NCBI RefSeq assembly: GCF_001428895.1
Contig: NZ_LMJA01000012.1
Location: 311,313 to 375,312 of the forward strand
Source of the DNA: Mycobacterium sp. Root265
Lineage (GTDB): Bacteria; Actinomycetota; Actinomycetes; Mycobacteriales; Mycobacteriaceae
Direction of reading: 5' to 3'
DNA length: 64,000 nt
Of this stretch, positions 38,432 through 46,651 are shown in pieces. The notes beneath the pieces were generated by a model. It was not told the DNA's origin, did no database searches, and saw only the letters and a list, made by a program, of their open reading frames with translations. Numbering within the stretch: the stretch's first letter is position 1; every line of letters starts with the position of its first letter. A program made the translations under genes and the position numbers.

Positions 38432-38476
38432 CTGGTACGAGTTGGTGCCACTTATACTGGTACCGAACCGTGCCAG
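38432..38476. promoter_or_regulatory. paired TetR operators in divergent promoter
   Basis: Two copies of one palindrome: 38432-38451 (CTGGTAC-N6-GTGCCAC) and 38457-38476 (CTGGTAC-N6-GTGCCAG), centres 25 bp apart. They occupy the gap between the P450 operon and the TetR gene, as expected for a repressor controlling both. Confidence 0.7.
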
Positions 38477-38509
38477 AATCTGGCGACACCTGTCAAGGGG
38501 GTGCCCCAC

Positions 38510-39187
38510 GTGCAATGGGACGATGACGAGGTGTCCGAGGCTCCGCAACGCAGCTACGGCGGCCAGTCTGCCCAGACCCGCCGCAGGGAGCGGCGGGAAC
38601 GGTTGATCGAAGCCGCCCTGGATGCCGCCGCCGACAATGCCTGGCGGACCATGACCGTCGACAAACTCTGCGCCGCGGCAGGCCTGAACAAGCGGTACTT
38701 CTACGAGAGCTTCACCGACCTCGACGCGGTCGCCGCCGCGGCGGTCGATGACATCGCCGCCCAGGTCAGTATCGCCACCATGACCGCGGTGAGCTCGGTG
38801 CTGGGCGAATCGCTCGAACGCCAGGCCACGGCCGCAGTGGACGCACTGGTGCGAACCCTGGTGCAGGATCCGCGACGGGCCCGGGTGCTGCTCGGCGGGG
38901 TGGCCATATCGCCTGCGCTGCACCAGCACCGCGAAGCGGTGATGCGCGGCCTGACCGAGGTACTCATCGGGCATGCGCGCGTCGTGCACGGTGTCGAACT
39001 CGAGAAGGACCCGCTTGCCGAGATCGCGCCGGCGTTCGTCGTGGGCGGGACCGCCGACGCCATTCTGGCTTTCACCGAGGGACGGGCCCGGCTGTCGATC
39101 GAGCAGCTGGTCGACGGGCTGGTGACCCTGTGGCTCATCACCGGCAATGGTGCGGCCGATGTCGCGCGGTCACGAATCGAGCGTTGA
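38510..39187 (+). CDS. TetR family transcriptional regulator
   Basis: A 225-residue regulator divergent from the unknown-SDR-P450 operon. The helix-turn-helix is at about residues 30-75 (RLIEAALDAAADNAWRTMTV, then DKLCAAAGLNKRYFYESF). The GTG at 38510 is used because AAGGGGG lies 8 bases upstream; 38501 is possible. It probably represses both directions through the paired palindromes. Its end overlaps the convergent PAS-ANTAR gene by 18 bases. Confidence 0.9.
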   Translation: MQWDDDEVSEAPQRSYGGQSAQTRRRERRERLIEAALDAAADNAWRTMTVDKLCAAAGLNKRYFYESFTDLDAVAAAAVDDIAAQVSIATMTAVSSVLGESLERQATAAVDALVRTLVQDPRRARVLLGGVAISPALHQHREAVMRGLTEVLIGHARVVHGVELEKDPLAEIAPAFVVGGTADAILAFTEGRARLSIEQLVDGLVTLWLITGNGAADVARSRIER

Positions 39188-39877
39188 ACGCGCGCTGCCG
39201 TCCTGCGCGCCGCGCACCCTTTCGTGCGCGGTGAGCAGTAGATGGTCGAACGTCGATCGCGGCGGCAGCGTGCCGTCGTGAACCAGTTGTTCGAAGTCGG
39301 TCATCAATTGTTCGGCCAGCGCGCGTAGCTTGACGTTGGTGTCCTGAGACCGCCACCTGAGCAACTCGAATGCCGCGTCGGCATCGATGCGGTAGACCAG
39401 TCGCAGAATGCCCTTCACCTGTTCGATGACGGCGCGGTTGTCGGCGATCGCGGATACCGCCTCGGTGATCGCGGCATCGGTGGCCTCGACATCCGGGGTG
39501 ACATCGATGTAGAAACCCTGGGCGCCCTGCACCTCTCCTTCACCGTCGTGCAGACGCCGGCCGATGACCAGTACTTCGCGGATGTCGTTCTGCGTGGTGA
39601 TGATTCGGTGCCGTGTGCTGAAAGCACCACGGGTGCCACGCAGTTCCTGCAGGGTGGCGGCGACCATCTCACGGTCTTCGGGGTGTTGATGCCTGAGCAC
39701 CAATTCGGTGGTGAGACAAACGGTTCCAGGCTCGTACCCGTAAATGGATTCGACATCGGGTGACCACTCCCAACGCTCATCGTCGAAGTAGTACCGGTAC
39801 CACCCGACGCGCTGGGGTATCCCGCCGGCAAGCGCCAATTCCACCGGCGAGACTTCTGGATCCTCACATGTCGACAT
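39170..39877 (-). CDS. PAS-ANTAR domain protein
   Basis: A 235-residue predicted RNA-binding antiterminator. A PAS domain (about 20-130; RYYFDDERWEWSPDVESIYGY, HPEDREMV, GFYIDVTP) is followed by a coiled stretch and an ANTAR domain (about 145-205; DNRAVIEQVKGILRLVYRI, then AFELLRWRSQDTNVKLRALA). ANTAR domains bind paired hairpins in nascent mRNA. This PAS-ANTAR pair is common in mycobacteria. The signal is unknown. Confidence 0.9.
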   Translation of the reverse strand: MSTCEDPEVSPVELALAGGIPQRVGWYRYYFDDERWEWSPDVESIYGYEPGTVCLTTELVLRHQHPEDREMVAATLQELRGTRGAFSTRHRIITTQNDIREVLVIGRRLHDGEGEVQGAQGFYIDVTPDVEATDAAITEAVSAIADNRAVIEQVKGILRLVYRIDADAAFELLRWRSQDTNVKLRALAEQLMTDFEQLVHDGTLPPRSTFDHLLLTAHERVRGAQDGSARSTLDS

Positions 39878-39967
39878 CGTCGTGTATTACTCGTGTGCCG
39901 TGGGCTGACAGCGGTGCGCGGTGCACGGCTGCAGCCGAGGGCCGCAGCCGTGCGCCTGTCGATGCGG

Positions 39968-40411
39968 TTAGCTCGAGTCGACCGTGGACGACTCGATGGT
40001 GCGGGCGGCGCCCGCGTGCTCGACGTCGATGCGCCGCGGTTTGGCGCGTTCGGCGAGCGGGATGCTCACCGTGAGCACACCATTCTCGTACGTGGCGGAG
40101 ATGCGGGAGCAGTCGACGCCGTCACCGAGAGACAACTGGCGGCGATAGGTGCCCGAGAACCGTTCATTCGAGAGCCACTGGACGGCGTCTTCAGATCGCG
40201 CGCTGCGGTGCGCCGTCAAGGTCATCGTCCCGTTGTCGACGCTGACGTCCACCGAACCGGGGTCGACACCGGGCAGGTCCGCCGTCAGCACGTAATGATC
40301 GTCGACCTTGTACAGGTCCATCGGCATGAATCGCGGCACGCGGCCGGAGCCGACCTGGCCCGCGAGCACGTCCCGAGTCAACGCATCACCAAACGGATCG
40401 AAACGAAGCAC
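39968..40411 (-). CDS. Hsp20/alpha-crystallin small heat-shock protein
   Basis: A 147-residue ATP-independent chaperone. It opens VLRFDPFGD and has an alpha-crystallin domain at about 40-130 (MDLYKVDDHYVLTADLPGVDPGSVDV, then RRQLSLGDGVD, then ATYENGVLTVSIPLAE, carrying the A-x-x-x-n-G-v-L motif). The GTG at 40411 is chosen because AGGAGGT lies just upstream; the longer open frame is not needed. A CIRCE-like element 72 bases upstream suggests HrcA control. Confidence 0.93.
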   Translation of the reverse strand: MLRFDPFGDALTRDVLAGQVGSGRVPRFMPMDLYKVDDHYVLTADLPGVDPGSVDVSVDNGTMTLTAHRSARSEDAVQWLSNERFSGTYRRQLSLGDGVDCSRISATYENGVLTVSIPLAERAKPRRIDVEHAGAARTIESSTVDSS

Positions 40412-40482
40412 AGCAATCCACCTCCTCGTCGTCCATGGAACCCGCCTGCTGGCGGGCCGCTCATCACTGTGCAATCAGAAAT

Positions 40483-40509
40483 TTAGCACTCGGGGCCCGA
40501 GAGTGCCAG
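40483..40509. promoter_or_regulatory. CIRCE-like HrcA operator
   Basis: TTAGCACTC at 40483-40491, a 9-base spacer, then GAGTGCCAG at 40501-40509. The consensus is TTAGCACTC-N9-GAGTGCTAA, so the left arm is perfect and the right arm 7 of 9. It sits upstream of the minus-strand hsp20 and is the only strong element in this 270-base gap. Confidence 0.7.
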
Positions 40510-40680
40510 TATCAATTTTGGGGTTATCCGGACCGGGTCCTGCTGCGCCACAGACCTTCCCACTCTTGCCGGCTGACGAGGCGGGCCGGAACCCACCCCG
40601 GTGGCGCGGTGACAACAGGAGCCCAACGCGGACCGCCGGTACCGTCGTTGGCAGTGATCCCTGTACACGATCGAGGTGCA

Positions 40681-41868
40681 ATGACCGACAACCCGGCCGA
40701 AGTAGTAGAAGAAGCCGCACACCCACCACGGCGAGCCGGAGCTCGGTGGCGCCGCACCGCAGTGGTGTCGGCGGTGCTCGCCTTGCTGTTCGGGGTGCCG
40801 TGGTGGACGGTGGTCGCCGCCGGCGGGTGGCCGCTGCCCGTGGTGATCGCGGGAACCGCGCTGTTCGTCGTTGCCCTGGTGGCGCTGCCCACGCTGCTGT
40901 TCACCGGCCACGGCAAGCACCGCGATCTGCCCTCGGCGCTGGGCGATGCGCTGCTCGGGACGATGTGGGTGCTGTTCGTGTGGTCGGTACTCGGCAATGT
41001 GCTGCGACTGGTGCTGCTGGCCATCGGCGTCGAAGACCCGGTGCGGTCCCGGGTGGTCGCGGTGGCGACCATCGTGGTGTCAGGGGTGCTGCTGGCGTGG
41101 GGCCATTTTGAGGCGATGCGGGTGCCACGGATCCGCCCGGTCGAGGTGCGCATCCCCCGGCTGGGCCGGGGCCTGGACGGGCTGCGGGTGGCCATGATCA
41201 CCGACACCCACTACGGACCACTCGATCGGGCCCGATGGTCGGCGGATGTGGTGGAGCGAGTCAACGGTCTCGATGCCGACATCGTCTGCCATGTCGGCGA
41301 TATCGCCGACGGCACCGTCGAGGTGCGCCGCAACCAGGCCGGCCCGCTGGAGACGGTGCGGGCCGCATCGGCGCGGGTGTATGTGACCGGCAACCACGAG
41401 TACTTCAGCGAGGCTCAGGGCTGGCTCGACTACATGGAGAGCATCGGCTGGTCGGCCCTGCACAACCGGCACATCGTGATCGAGCGCGGCGGTGACCGGT
41501 TGGTGATCGCCGGGGTCGACGACGCCACCGCCGAGGACTCCGGATTACACGGCCACGGCGAGGATCTGGCGACCGCACTGTCGGGCGCCGATCCCGCGCT
41601 GCCGGTACTGCTGCTGGCACATCAGCCCAAGCAGATTCCGCAGGCGGTGGCCGCCGGGGTGGACCTGCAGATCTCCGGGCACACCCACGGCGGCCAGATC
41701 TGGCCGTTCAACTTCCTGGTCCGGCTGGACCAACCGGTGGTGCAGGGGCTGAGTGCGCACCGGCCGCGCACCCAGCTCTACACCAGCCGCGGCACCGGTT
41801 TCTGGGGTCCGCCGTTCCGGGTGTTCGCACCCAGTGAGATCACCCTGCTGACCCTGCGCGCCGGGTAG
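40681..41868 (+). CDS. membrane-anchored metallophosphoesterase
   Basis: A 395-residue protein. The first 150 residues hold about four hydrophobic segments; the rest is a calcineurin-like phosphoesterase domain with the metal ligands in ITDTHYG, HVGDIADG, TGNHEYF, LLLAHQP and ISGHTHGGQ. The active site may face either side. The ATG at 40681 is chosen at the start of the clear homology. Relatives are YkuE-like and are not well assigned. Its stop is 4 bases from a convergent gene. Confidence 0.9.
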   Translation: MTDNPAEVVEEAAHPPRRAGARWRRTAVVSAVLALLFGVPWWTVVAAGGWPLPVVIAGTALFVVALVALPTLLFTGHGKHRDLPSALGDALLGTMWVLFVWSVLGNVLRLVLLAIGVEDPVRSRVVAVATIVVSGVLLAWGHFEAMRVPRIRPVEVRIPRLGRGLDGLRVAMITDTHYGPLDRARWSADVVERVNGLDADIVCHVGDIADGTVEVRRNQAGPLETVRAASARVYVTGNHEYFSEAQGWLDYMESIGWSALHNRHIVIERGGDRLVIAGVDDATAEDSGLHGHGEDLATALSGADPALPVLLLAHQPKQIPQAVAAGVDLQISGHTHGGQIWPFNFLVRLDQPVVQGLSAHRPRTQLYTSRGTGFWGPPFRVFAPSEITLLTLRAG

Positions 41869-41872
41869 CCCG

Positions 41873-42754
41873 TCAGTGGATGACGAGCAGCCGCTTCAGC
41901 TCGTCACGGCCACCCTCGTCGAGCGGCAGCAGCGGCGGGCGCGGCGCCCCGACGCCCTGTCCGAGCACCTCGAGACCACCCTTGACCGTCGTCGGGAGTC
42001 CGCCGGCGACGATGAACTCCAGCAGTGGGCGCAGATCCTCGTAGAGTGCTTCGGCGCGGGGCTGATCACCGGCGCGGATGGCCGCGTAGAGGTCCAGGCA
42101 CGGCTGCGGACGAAGGTTGGACGCCGCGGTGCACCAGCCCTTGGCTCCGGCGTTGAATGCCTTGAGCACCATGGGGTTACTGCCGTTGTAGAAGGGCAGC
42201 TGGCCGCCGCTGAGCTCGGCGATGCGCAGCATGCGGGTCAGGTCGCCGGTGGATTCCTTGACCATGGTGACGTTGTCGACTTCGGTGAACATCTGCACCA
42301 GCAGCTCCGGACGCATGTCGATGCCGCTGGTGGCCGGGTTGTTGTACACCATGATCGGGATGCCGATGGCGGCACCGATGGCGCCGTAGTGCTGCACGAT
42401 CTCGCGCTCCGACAGCTTCCAGTACGAGATGGGCAGCACCATCACCGCATCGGCACCGGCCCGCTCGGCGTACTGCGCCCGGCGGATGGTGTTGGCGGTG
42501 GTCAGGTCCGAGGCGCCGATGATGACGGGGACCCGGCCGGCAACCACCCCGATGGTGGTGTCGATGACGGCGTCGAATTCCGCCTCGGTGAGGTAGGCCG
42601 ACTCCCCCGTGCTGCCCAGCGGCACGATGCCGTGCGCACCGTCGGTGACCAGTCGCTCGACGAGGGCCGCGAGCTTGCCGGTATCCACGTCGTTGTCGTC
42701 GGTGAACGGTGTGACGGGATAGGCGAGGATGCCGTGAATGTCTTTGGTGCTCAT
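41873..42754 (-). CDS. DapA/NanA family lyase (dihydrodipicolinate synthase-like)
   Basis: A 293-residue class I aldolase-type TIM barrel. The Schiff-base Lys lies in MVKESTGDL, the catalytic Tyr in MVYNNPATSG, and the GxxGE motif is in LGSTGESAYL. The family includes DapA, sialic acid lyase, KDG aldolase and dehydratases of sugar acids. Since it follows a class II aldolase-like gene under an XRE-cupin regulator, a catabolic role is more likely than lysine synthesis. The ATG at 42754 has GGAAGG 8 bases upstream. Confidence 0.92.
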   Translation of the reverse strand: MSTKDIHGILAYPVTPFTDDNDVDTGKLAALVERLVTDGAHGIVPLGSTGESAYLTEAEFDAVIDTTIGVVAGRVPVIIGASDLTTANTIRRAQYAERAGADAVMVLPISYWKLSEREIVQHYGAIGAAIGIPIMVYNNPATSGIDMRPELLVQMFTEVDNVTMVKESTGDLTRMLRIAELSGGQLPFYNGSNPMVLKAFNAGAKGWCTAASNLRPQPCLDLYAAIRAGDQPRAEALYEDLRPLLEFIVAGGLPTTVKGGLEVLGQGVGAPRPPLLPLDEGGRDELKRLLVIH

Positions 42755-42773
42755 GGTCATGTCCTTCCAGGGT

Positions 42774-43559
42774 TCAGTTCGAGAGCGCATCGGGGTGGTT
42801 GCGGTACGCGCGCCGCGCGTAATAGGCGAAGTTGGCTTCGCTGCGTTTGGGGCTCAGCGTCCAGTCGTGTGCTTCGCGGGCAAGCCGCGGGGGCAGGTCG
42901 GCGATGGTGCCGGCCGCCATCGCCGCCAGTTGCAGTTCCGCGCCGCGCTCGATCAACACGGCCAACGAGCACGCTTCCTCGACGCTGGCGCCGGCGACCA
43001 CGTGACCGTGGTGGGCCAGCAGGATGGCCTTCTTGTCACCCAGTGCGGCGCTGATGATCTCGCCCTCCTCGTTGCCCACCGGAACGCCGGGCCAGTCGGC
43101 GAGGAACGCGCAGTCGTCGTACAACGGGGCGATGTCCATCTGGGATACCTTCAGCGGCACCTCCAGCATCGACAGCGCGGCGACGTGAAATGGGTGGGTG
43201 TGCACGATGCACTGCACGTCCGGGCGAGCGCGGTAGATCCAGGAGTGAAACCTGTTGGCGGGATTGGCCATTCCGGTTCCGTCCAGCACGTTGAGGTCCT
43301 CGTCGACGAGAAGCAGGTTGCCCTCGGTGATCTCGTCGAAACCCAGACCCAGGCGCTGGGTGTAGTAGGTGCCCGGTTTTTCCGCCCGTGCGGTGATCTG
43401 GCCGGCCAGTCCCGAGTCGTGTCCGGCGTCGAACAGCGCCCGGCAGGTGAGCGCCAGCTTCTGTCGCGTCGTCAGGGTGGATTCCTCGATGTGCGCGGAC
43501 AAACCGTCCAGCGCCCGCTGCATCAGGACTTGTTTCGAATCTCCGAGTGTCGTGGTCAT
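42774..43559 (-). CDS. class II aldolase/adducin family protein
   Basis: A 261-residue zinc-dependent aldolase/epimerase-type protein. Metal ligands are in the HTHPFH and HHGHV motifs (about residues 120-125 and 185-190), with LGLGFDEITEGNLLLVD before them. It is the first gene of a two-gene operon with the DapA-like enzyme, which begins 19 bases after it. Together they may break down a sugar acid or hydroxy-acid. A perfect palindrome lies 36 bases upstream. Confidence 0.9.
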   Translation of the reverse strand: MTTTLGDSKQVLMQRALDGLSAHIEESTLTTRQKLALTCRALFDAGHDSGLAGQITARAEKPGTYYTQRLGLGFDEITEGNLLLVDEDLNVLDGTGMANPANRFHSWIYRARPDVQCIVHTHPFHVAALSMLEVPLKVSQMDIAPLYDDCAFLADWPGVPVGNEEGEIISAALGDKKAILLAHHGHVVAGASVEEACSLAVLIERGAELQLAAMAAGTIADLPPRLAREAHDWTLSPKRSEANFAYYARRAYRNHPDALSN

Positions 43560-43594
43560 CTGCTCACACCTTCCGCGTGGTCGAGACACTGCGG

Positions 43595-43625
43595 TGACTG
43601 TAGGACACTTTGTGTCCTACAGTCA
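43595..43625. promoter_or_regulatory. perfect operator before the aldolase operon
   Basis: 14-base arms (43595-43608 and 43612-43625) around TTT; the core is TAGGACAC-N3-GTGTCCTA. The same core with the same spacing lies before the XRE-cupin gene. Confidence 0.75.
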
Positions 43626-43674
43626 ATGCTGCGAGGTCAACCCGGAAGCGCGCGAAAGGCGGTCGGGCACCGCC

Positions 43675-44202
43675 TCAGCGGTTGCGGGTGTATTCGGTGT
43701 GGATCACCACGAGCACTTCGCTGCGGGTACCGCCCCGCTGGCGGAGTTGATGCGGAATCGAGGAATCGAAGTACACGCAATCGCCGGCCTCCAGGGCCAC
43801 CGATTCATCGCCGAGGCGCAATTCGACCGCACCGGCATGGACGAACACCAGTTCCTGACCGGCGTGTGCGGGATGCGGGTGTTCGGAGAATTTGAGGGTG
43901 GGACGCACGACGAACGGGGACATCGCCTTGCCGAGCATGGACGCTGCGACGGCGTGGTAGCGACTGAGATCGCGCTCCGCGGCGCGGTCCACCGACAAGG
44001 TCGTCGCCGACTGATCCTCGGCGAAGAGCTGTGCGACGTCGACGTCGAGCGCGCGGGCCAGTCGCATGGCCACCGCAATCGAGGGTGTCGAACGCTGGCG
44101 TTCGATCTTCGACAGGTAACTCTTGGTCAGCTCGGTCTCGGCGGCGAGTTCCTCGAGCGTCATACCGCGCTGTTGACGCACGGCACGCAGCAGAGCACTC
44201 AT
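43675..44202 (-). CDS. XRE-cupin transcriptional regulator
   Basis: A 175-residue regulator. The N-terminal XRE helix-turn-helix (about 5-60; RGMTLEELAAETELTKSYLSKIER) is joined to a C-terminal cupin_2 domain (about 100-172; HPHPAHAGQELVFVHAGAVELRLGDE, then GDCVYFDSSIPHQLR) that probably binds the effector. It is followed in the same direction by the aldolase/DapA-like operon. Matching operators precede that operon and this gene, so it is likely an autoregulated local repressor. ATG 44202 or 44205 may be the start after GGAGGG. Confidence 0.92.
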   Translation of the reverse strand: MSALLRAVRQQRGMTLEELAAETELTKSYLSKIERQRSTPSIAVAMRLARALDVDVAQLFAEDQSATTLSVDRAAERDLSRYHAVAASMLGKAMSPFVVRPTLKFSEHPHPAHAGQELVFVHAGAVELRLGDESVALEAGDCVYFDSSIPHQLRQRGGTRSEVLVVIHTEYTRNR

Positions 44203-44248
44203 CATCCCTCCATCGGATCCGGCTGCCGAAAGTGTCACATATCTGCCG

Positions 44249-44269
44249 ATAGGACACGAGGTGTCCGAT
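44249..44269. promoter_or_regulatory. second XRE-cupin operator, autoregulatory
   Basis: ATAGGACAC-GAG-GTGTCCGAT, 47 bases upstream of the regulator start. It matches the TAGGACAC-N3-GTGTCC core at 43595-43625. Confidence 0.7.
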
Positions 44270-44494
44270 GGACGACACGCGGCTGGAGCACGATTGCACC
44301 TACGTTGTGACGCCGGACACCCCTGCCGCCGCGAATGCGGCTGCGCTGTCGTGGAACTCACAGATAATAAATTGCTTTACGCAGAATTAACACGGACCAT
44401 GGAGGCGTTGCACAGAACGGGTGATCCCCGATCTGGCCCCACCAGATACAACCGAAGTCCCTGTGACCCAGGGCACTTACAAGGAGTGAGAACA

Positions 44495-44644
44495 ATGTCC
44501 CTCGCGCAGTTTCGCGACAACATGAAGCGCGCCAACAATCGGCGTCGCCTCTACGCGCGGATCAACGCAATGCCCGATTCCACGGTTCGTGAAGAACTGA
44601 TCGCGGTAGCGCAGCGCTACGAGTTCGAGGACTCCGTTCGCTGA
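44495..44644 (+). CDS. small conserved-looking protein, 49 residues
   Basis: Starts at ATG 44495 with AAGGAGTG 6-8 bases upstream. It is basic in the first half (RDNMKRANNRRRLYARI) and acidic at the end (RYEFEDSV), with no membrane segment. A well-formed terminator follows, and the AT-richer stretch at 44360-44400 could carry its promoter. I do not recognise the family. The strong ribosome site and clean terminator argue that it is real. The rest of 44206-44494 holds only the operator. Confidence 0.65.
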   Translation: MSLAQFRDNMKRANNRRRLYARINAMPDSTVREELIAVAQRYEFEDSVR

Positions 44645-44666
44645 TTTTGATCCCGTTTCCGCTGAC

Positions 44667-44699
44667 CAGAGCCGGTGGCCCCACAGGGCACCGGCTCTG
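44667..44699. terminator. hairpin between the small gene and the convergent isomerase gene
   Basis: 11-base perfect arms (44667-44677 and 44689-44699) with an 11-base loop; serves converging genes. Confidence 0.7.
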
Positions 44700-44701
44700 A
44701 G

Positions 44702-45511
44702 CTATTCCGGAGGGTTGTGCCACGGGCCGCCGCGCCGAGACCGCGGGAGCCATCCGAAAGGATCCGGCCCGTCGGCGCGGTACTCCAGGCTGACATCGCC
44801 TCGGTAACCGCCACCGGCCAGCCGCCGCAGGTACCGGTCGATGTCAAGGGATCCGGTACCCGGGGCACCACGCCCGGGTGCGTCCGCGATCTGCACGTGC
44901 CCGATGCGGTCCACCTGGGCATCGATGACAGCGTCGATATCGTCGCCGTTGACACTCAGGTGATACAGATCAGCCAGCAGCCGCAGCGAGGTGACCTCGA
45001 CGCGGTCGATCACCGCGAGGACGTCCGCGGCTGTGCGCAGTGGATAGTCGTCGACACCGCTGAGCGGCTCGATGAGGACGATCGCTCCGCGGCGCGCGGC
45101 CATCCCGCCGACGTGTTCGAGGTTCGCGGTGGCCGTCTCGTCCTGCTCCGCGGCATCGATGCCGGCGAGGCGGTTTCCGTAGAGCGCGTTGAACGCGCGG
45201 GTGCCCAGCCGGTCCGCGATGCCGAAGGCGACATCCACGTTGTCGCGGAACTCCTGTCGCCGGCCGGGATCGGACAACAGCCCGCGCTCCCCCGCGGCCA
45301 TGTCGCCGCCGGCGAAGTTGAGTGCGGTGAGCCGGACTCCGGCGTCGGCCACCGCCGCCACGAACGTGTCGACCTCGGCGTCGCCGGGCACCGCGTCGTC
45401 GAAGGGCCACCAGAACTCGACCGCGTCGAACCCGGCGTCGCGGGCCGCCCGCGGCCGCTGCAGCACGGGCAGATCGGTCAACAGCATCGAGCAGTTGACG
45501 ACGAATGACAT
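44702..45511 (-). CDS. hydroxypyruvate isomerase-like TIM-barrel sugar isomerase
   Basis: A 269-residue xylose-isomerase-like TIM barrel. Metal-site residues appear in AVEFWWPFDDA, LIEPLSGVDDYPL, LLADLYHLSVNGDD and SLEYRADG, matching the Hyi/OtnI family that interconverts hydroxypyruvate and tartronate semialdehyde or related 2-oxo sugars. It begins 1 base after the SDR stop, so the two likely act in succession on a small hydroxy-acid. Confidence 0.9.
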   Translation of the reverse strand: MSFVVNCSMLLTDLPVLQRPRAARDAGFDAVEFWWPFDDAVPGDAEVDTFVAAVADAGVRLTALNFAGGDMAAGERGLLSDPGRRQEFRDNVDVAFGIADRLGTRAFNALYGNRLAGIDAAEQDETATANLEHVGGMAARRGAIVLIEPLSGVDDYPLRTAADVLAVIDRVEVTSLRLLADLYHLSVNGDDIDAVIDAQVDRIGHVQIADAPGRGAPGTGSLDIDRYLRRLAGGGYRGDVSLEYRADGPDPFGWLPRSRRGGPWHNPPE

Positions 45512-45512
45512 G

Positions 45513-46217
45513 TCAGCCGCGACCGACGTAGCGCATGCCCCGCGCCATCACGGTGATCGTGGGCACCGAGACGTCCACCGGCAGGTCCACGATGTGCGCG
45601 ATGGTGGTCGCCACATGGGTGACGTCGATCGTCGGTTCGGCGGTGAATCCGCTGGTCATATCGGTGGCGGCATTGCCGATGTCGATCTGGGTGACGTCGA
45701 TGTCGAGGTCGCGCAGGTCCAGCAGCATCGATGCCGTCAGTCCGCTGATCGCGTGCTTGGTGACCGCGTAGGCCAGGGTGTTCGGGCGCGGGCGGTGTGC
45801 GGCCAGCGAGCCGTTGTTGATGATTCTGCCGCCGCGCGGCAGTTGCGCGGTCATGATGCGGGTCGCTTCCCGCGCGCAGAACACGGCGCCGTCGACGTTG
45901 GTGCGCCACGTGGCGTGCCACTGCTCGTCGTCGATGTCGGCGATCGAGGCGGCCGGGCCGAAGGCGCCCGCGTTGTTGAACAGCACGTCCACCCGTCCGA
46001 AGGACGACACCGTCTGCTCGAACAGCGCCCGCACCGCCGCCGCGTCGGCGACGTCGGTGGGCACTGCCAGTGCGTTCGGGTGACCCTGGGCGGATTCAGC
46101 GAGCTGCTCTGCCCGGCGCCCCGCCAGCACCACGTGGTGGCCGGCGTCGAGCAGAACCCGGGCTGTGGCCCGACCGATACCGCTGCCCGCGCCGGTGATG
46201 ACGACGACCTTGTTCAT
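45513..46217 (-). CDS. short-chain dehydrogenase/reductase
   Basis: A 234-residue SDR. It has TGAGSGIG near residue 9, NNAG, Ser in IINNGSLAAHRP, and YAVTK. The length and the motif VTKHAISGL are like those of YdfG/serine-3-dehydrogenase-type enzymes. Paired with the hydroxypyruvate isomerase-like gene; a small protein gene lies 58 bases upstream in the same direction. Confidence 0.9.
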   Translation of the reverse strand: MNKVVVITGAGSGIGRATARVLLDAGHHVVLAGRRAEQLAESAQGHPNALAVPTDVADAAAVRALFEQTVSSFGRVDVLFNNAGAFGPAASIADIDDEQWHATWRTNVDGAVFCAREATRIMTAQLPRGGRIINNGSLAAHRPRPNTLAYAVTKHAISGLTASMLLDLRDLDIDVTQIDIGNAATDMTSGFTAEPTIDVTHVATTIAHIVDLPVDVSVPTITVMARGMRYVGRG

Positions 46218-46275
46218 GACGCCGATTCTTCACTGTGGTCGTCGCGAACTCGACCGACGGTGCAGGGTGTCCGGC

Positions 46276-46461
46276 TCAGGCGGTACGCCGAAGCCTCATC
46301 ACATCACGTTTGGCGCAGCCGACACGCTCGGCGGCTTCGGCCGGCGACAACAGCGGGTCCAGCAGGATGCTGAGTTCGCCGGCGGAGAACTGCGGTTCCT
46401 GCTCCCACGGCGCGAAATCCCACCCCGCGTCCTCGAAGCCGACTGACGATCGCTCGCTCAT
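46276..46461 (-). CDS. small putative HTH-like protein, 61 residues
   Basis: Starts at ATG 46461 with AGGAAA 6 bases upstream. The acidic, Trp-rich N-terminal half (FEDAGWDFAPWEQEPQFS) is followed by LSPAEAAERVGCAKRDVMRLRR, which looks like a short helix-turn-helix with a basic end. I do not recognise a family. It may be the first gene of the SDR/isomerase unit. Confidence 0.6.
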   Translation of the reverse strand: MSERSSVGFEDAGWDFAPWEQEPQFSAGELSILLDPLLSPAEAAERVGCAKRDVMRLRRTA

Positions 46462-46651
46462 GGTTGTTTCCTAGAGTCGTTTGCCGGTACCCGCTGCCGT
46501 CGATGGAACGCATCGAAAACGGCGGCGCCACAGAGCGTCCGCGATGACACCGGTTCAAGCCTAAGGACATTTGCGCGCACCCGCTGACTGAACTGGAATG
46601 CGAGCGTTTTCTGGACGGCCCGCCGGGCGGTCACGGTGGAACAATGAAGCG

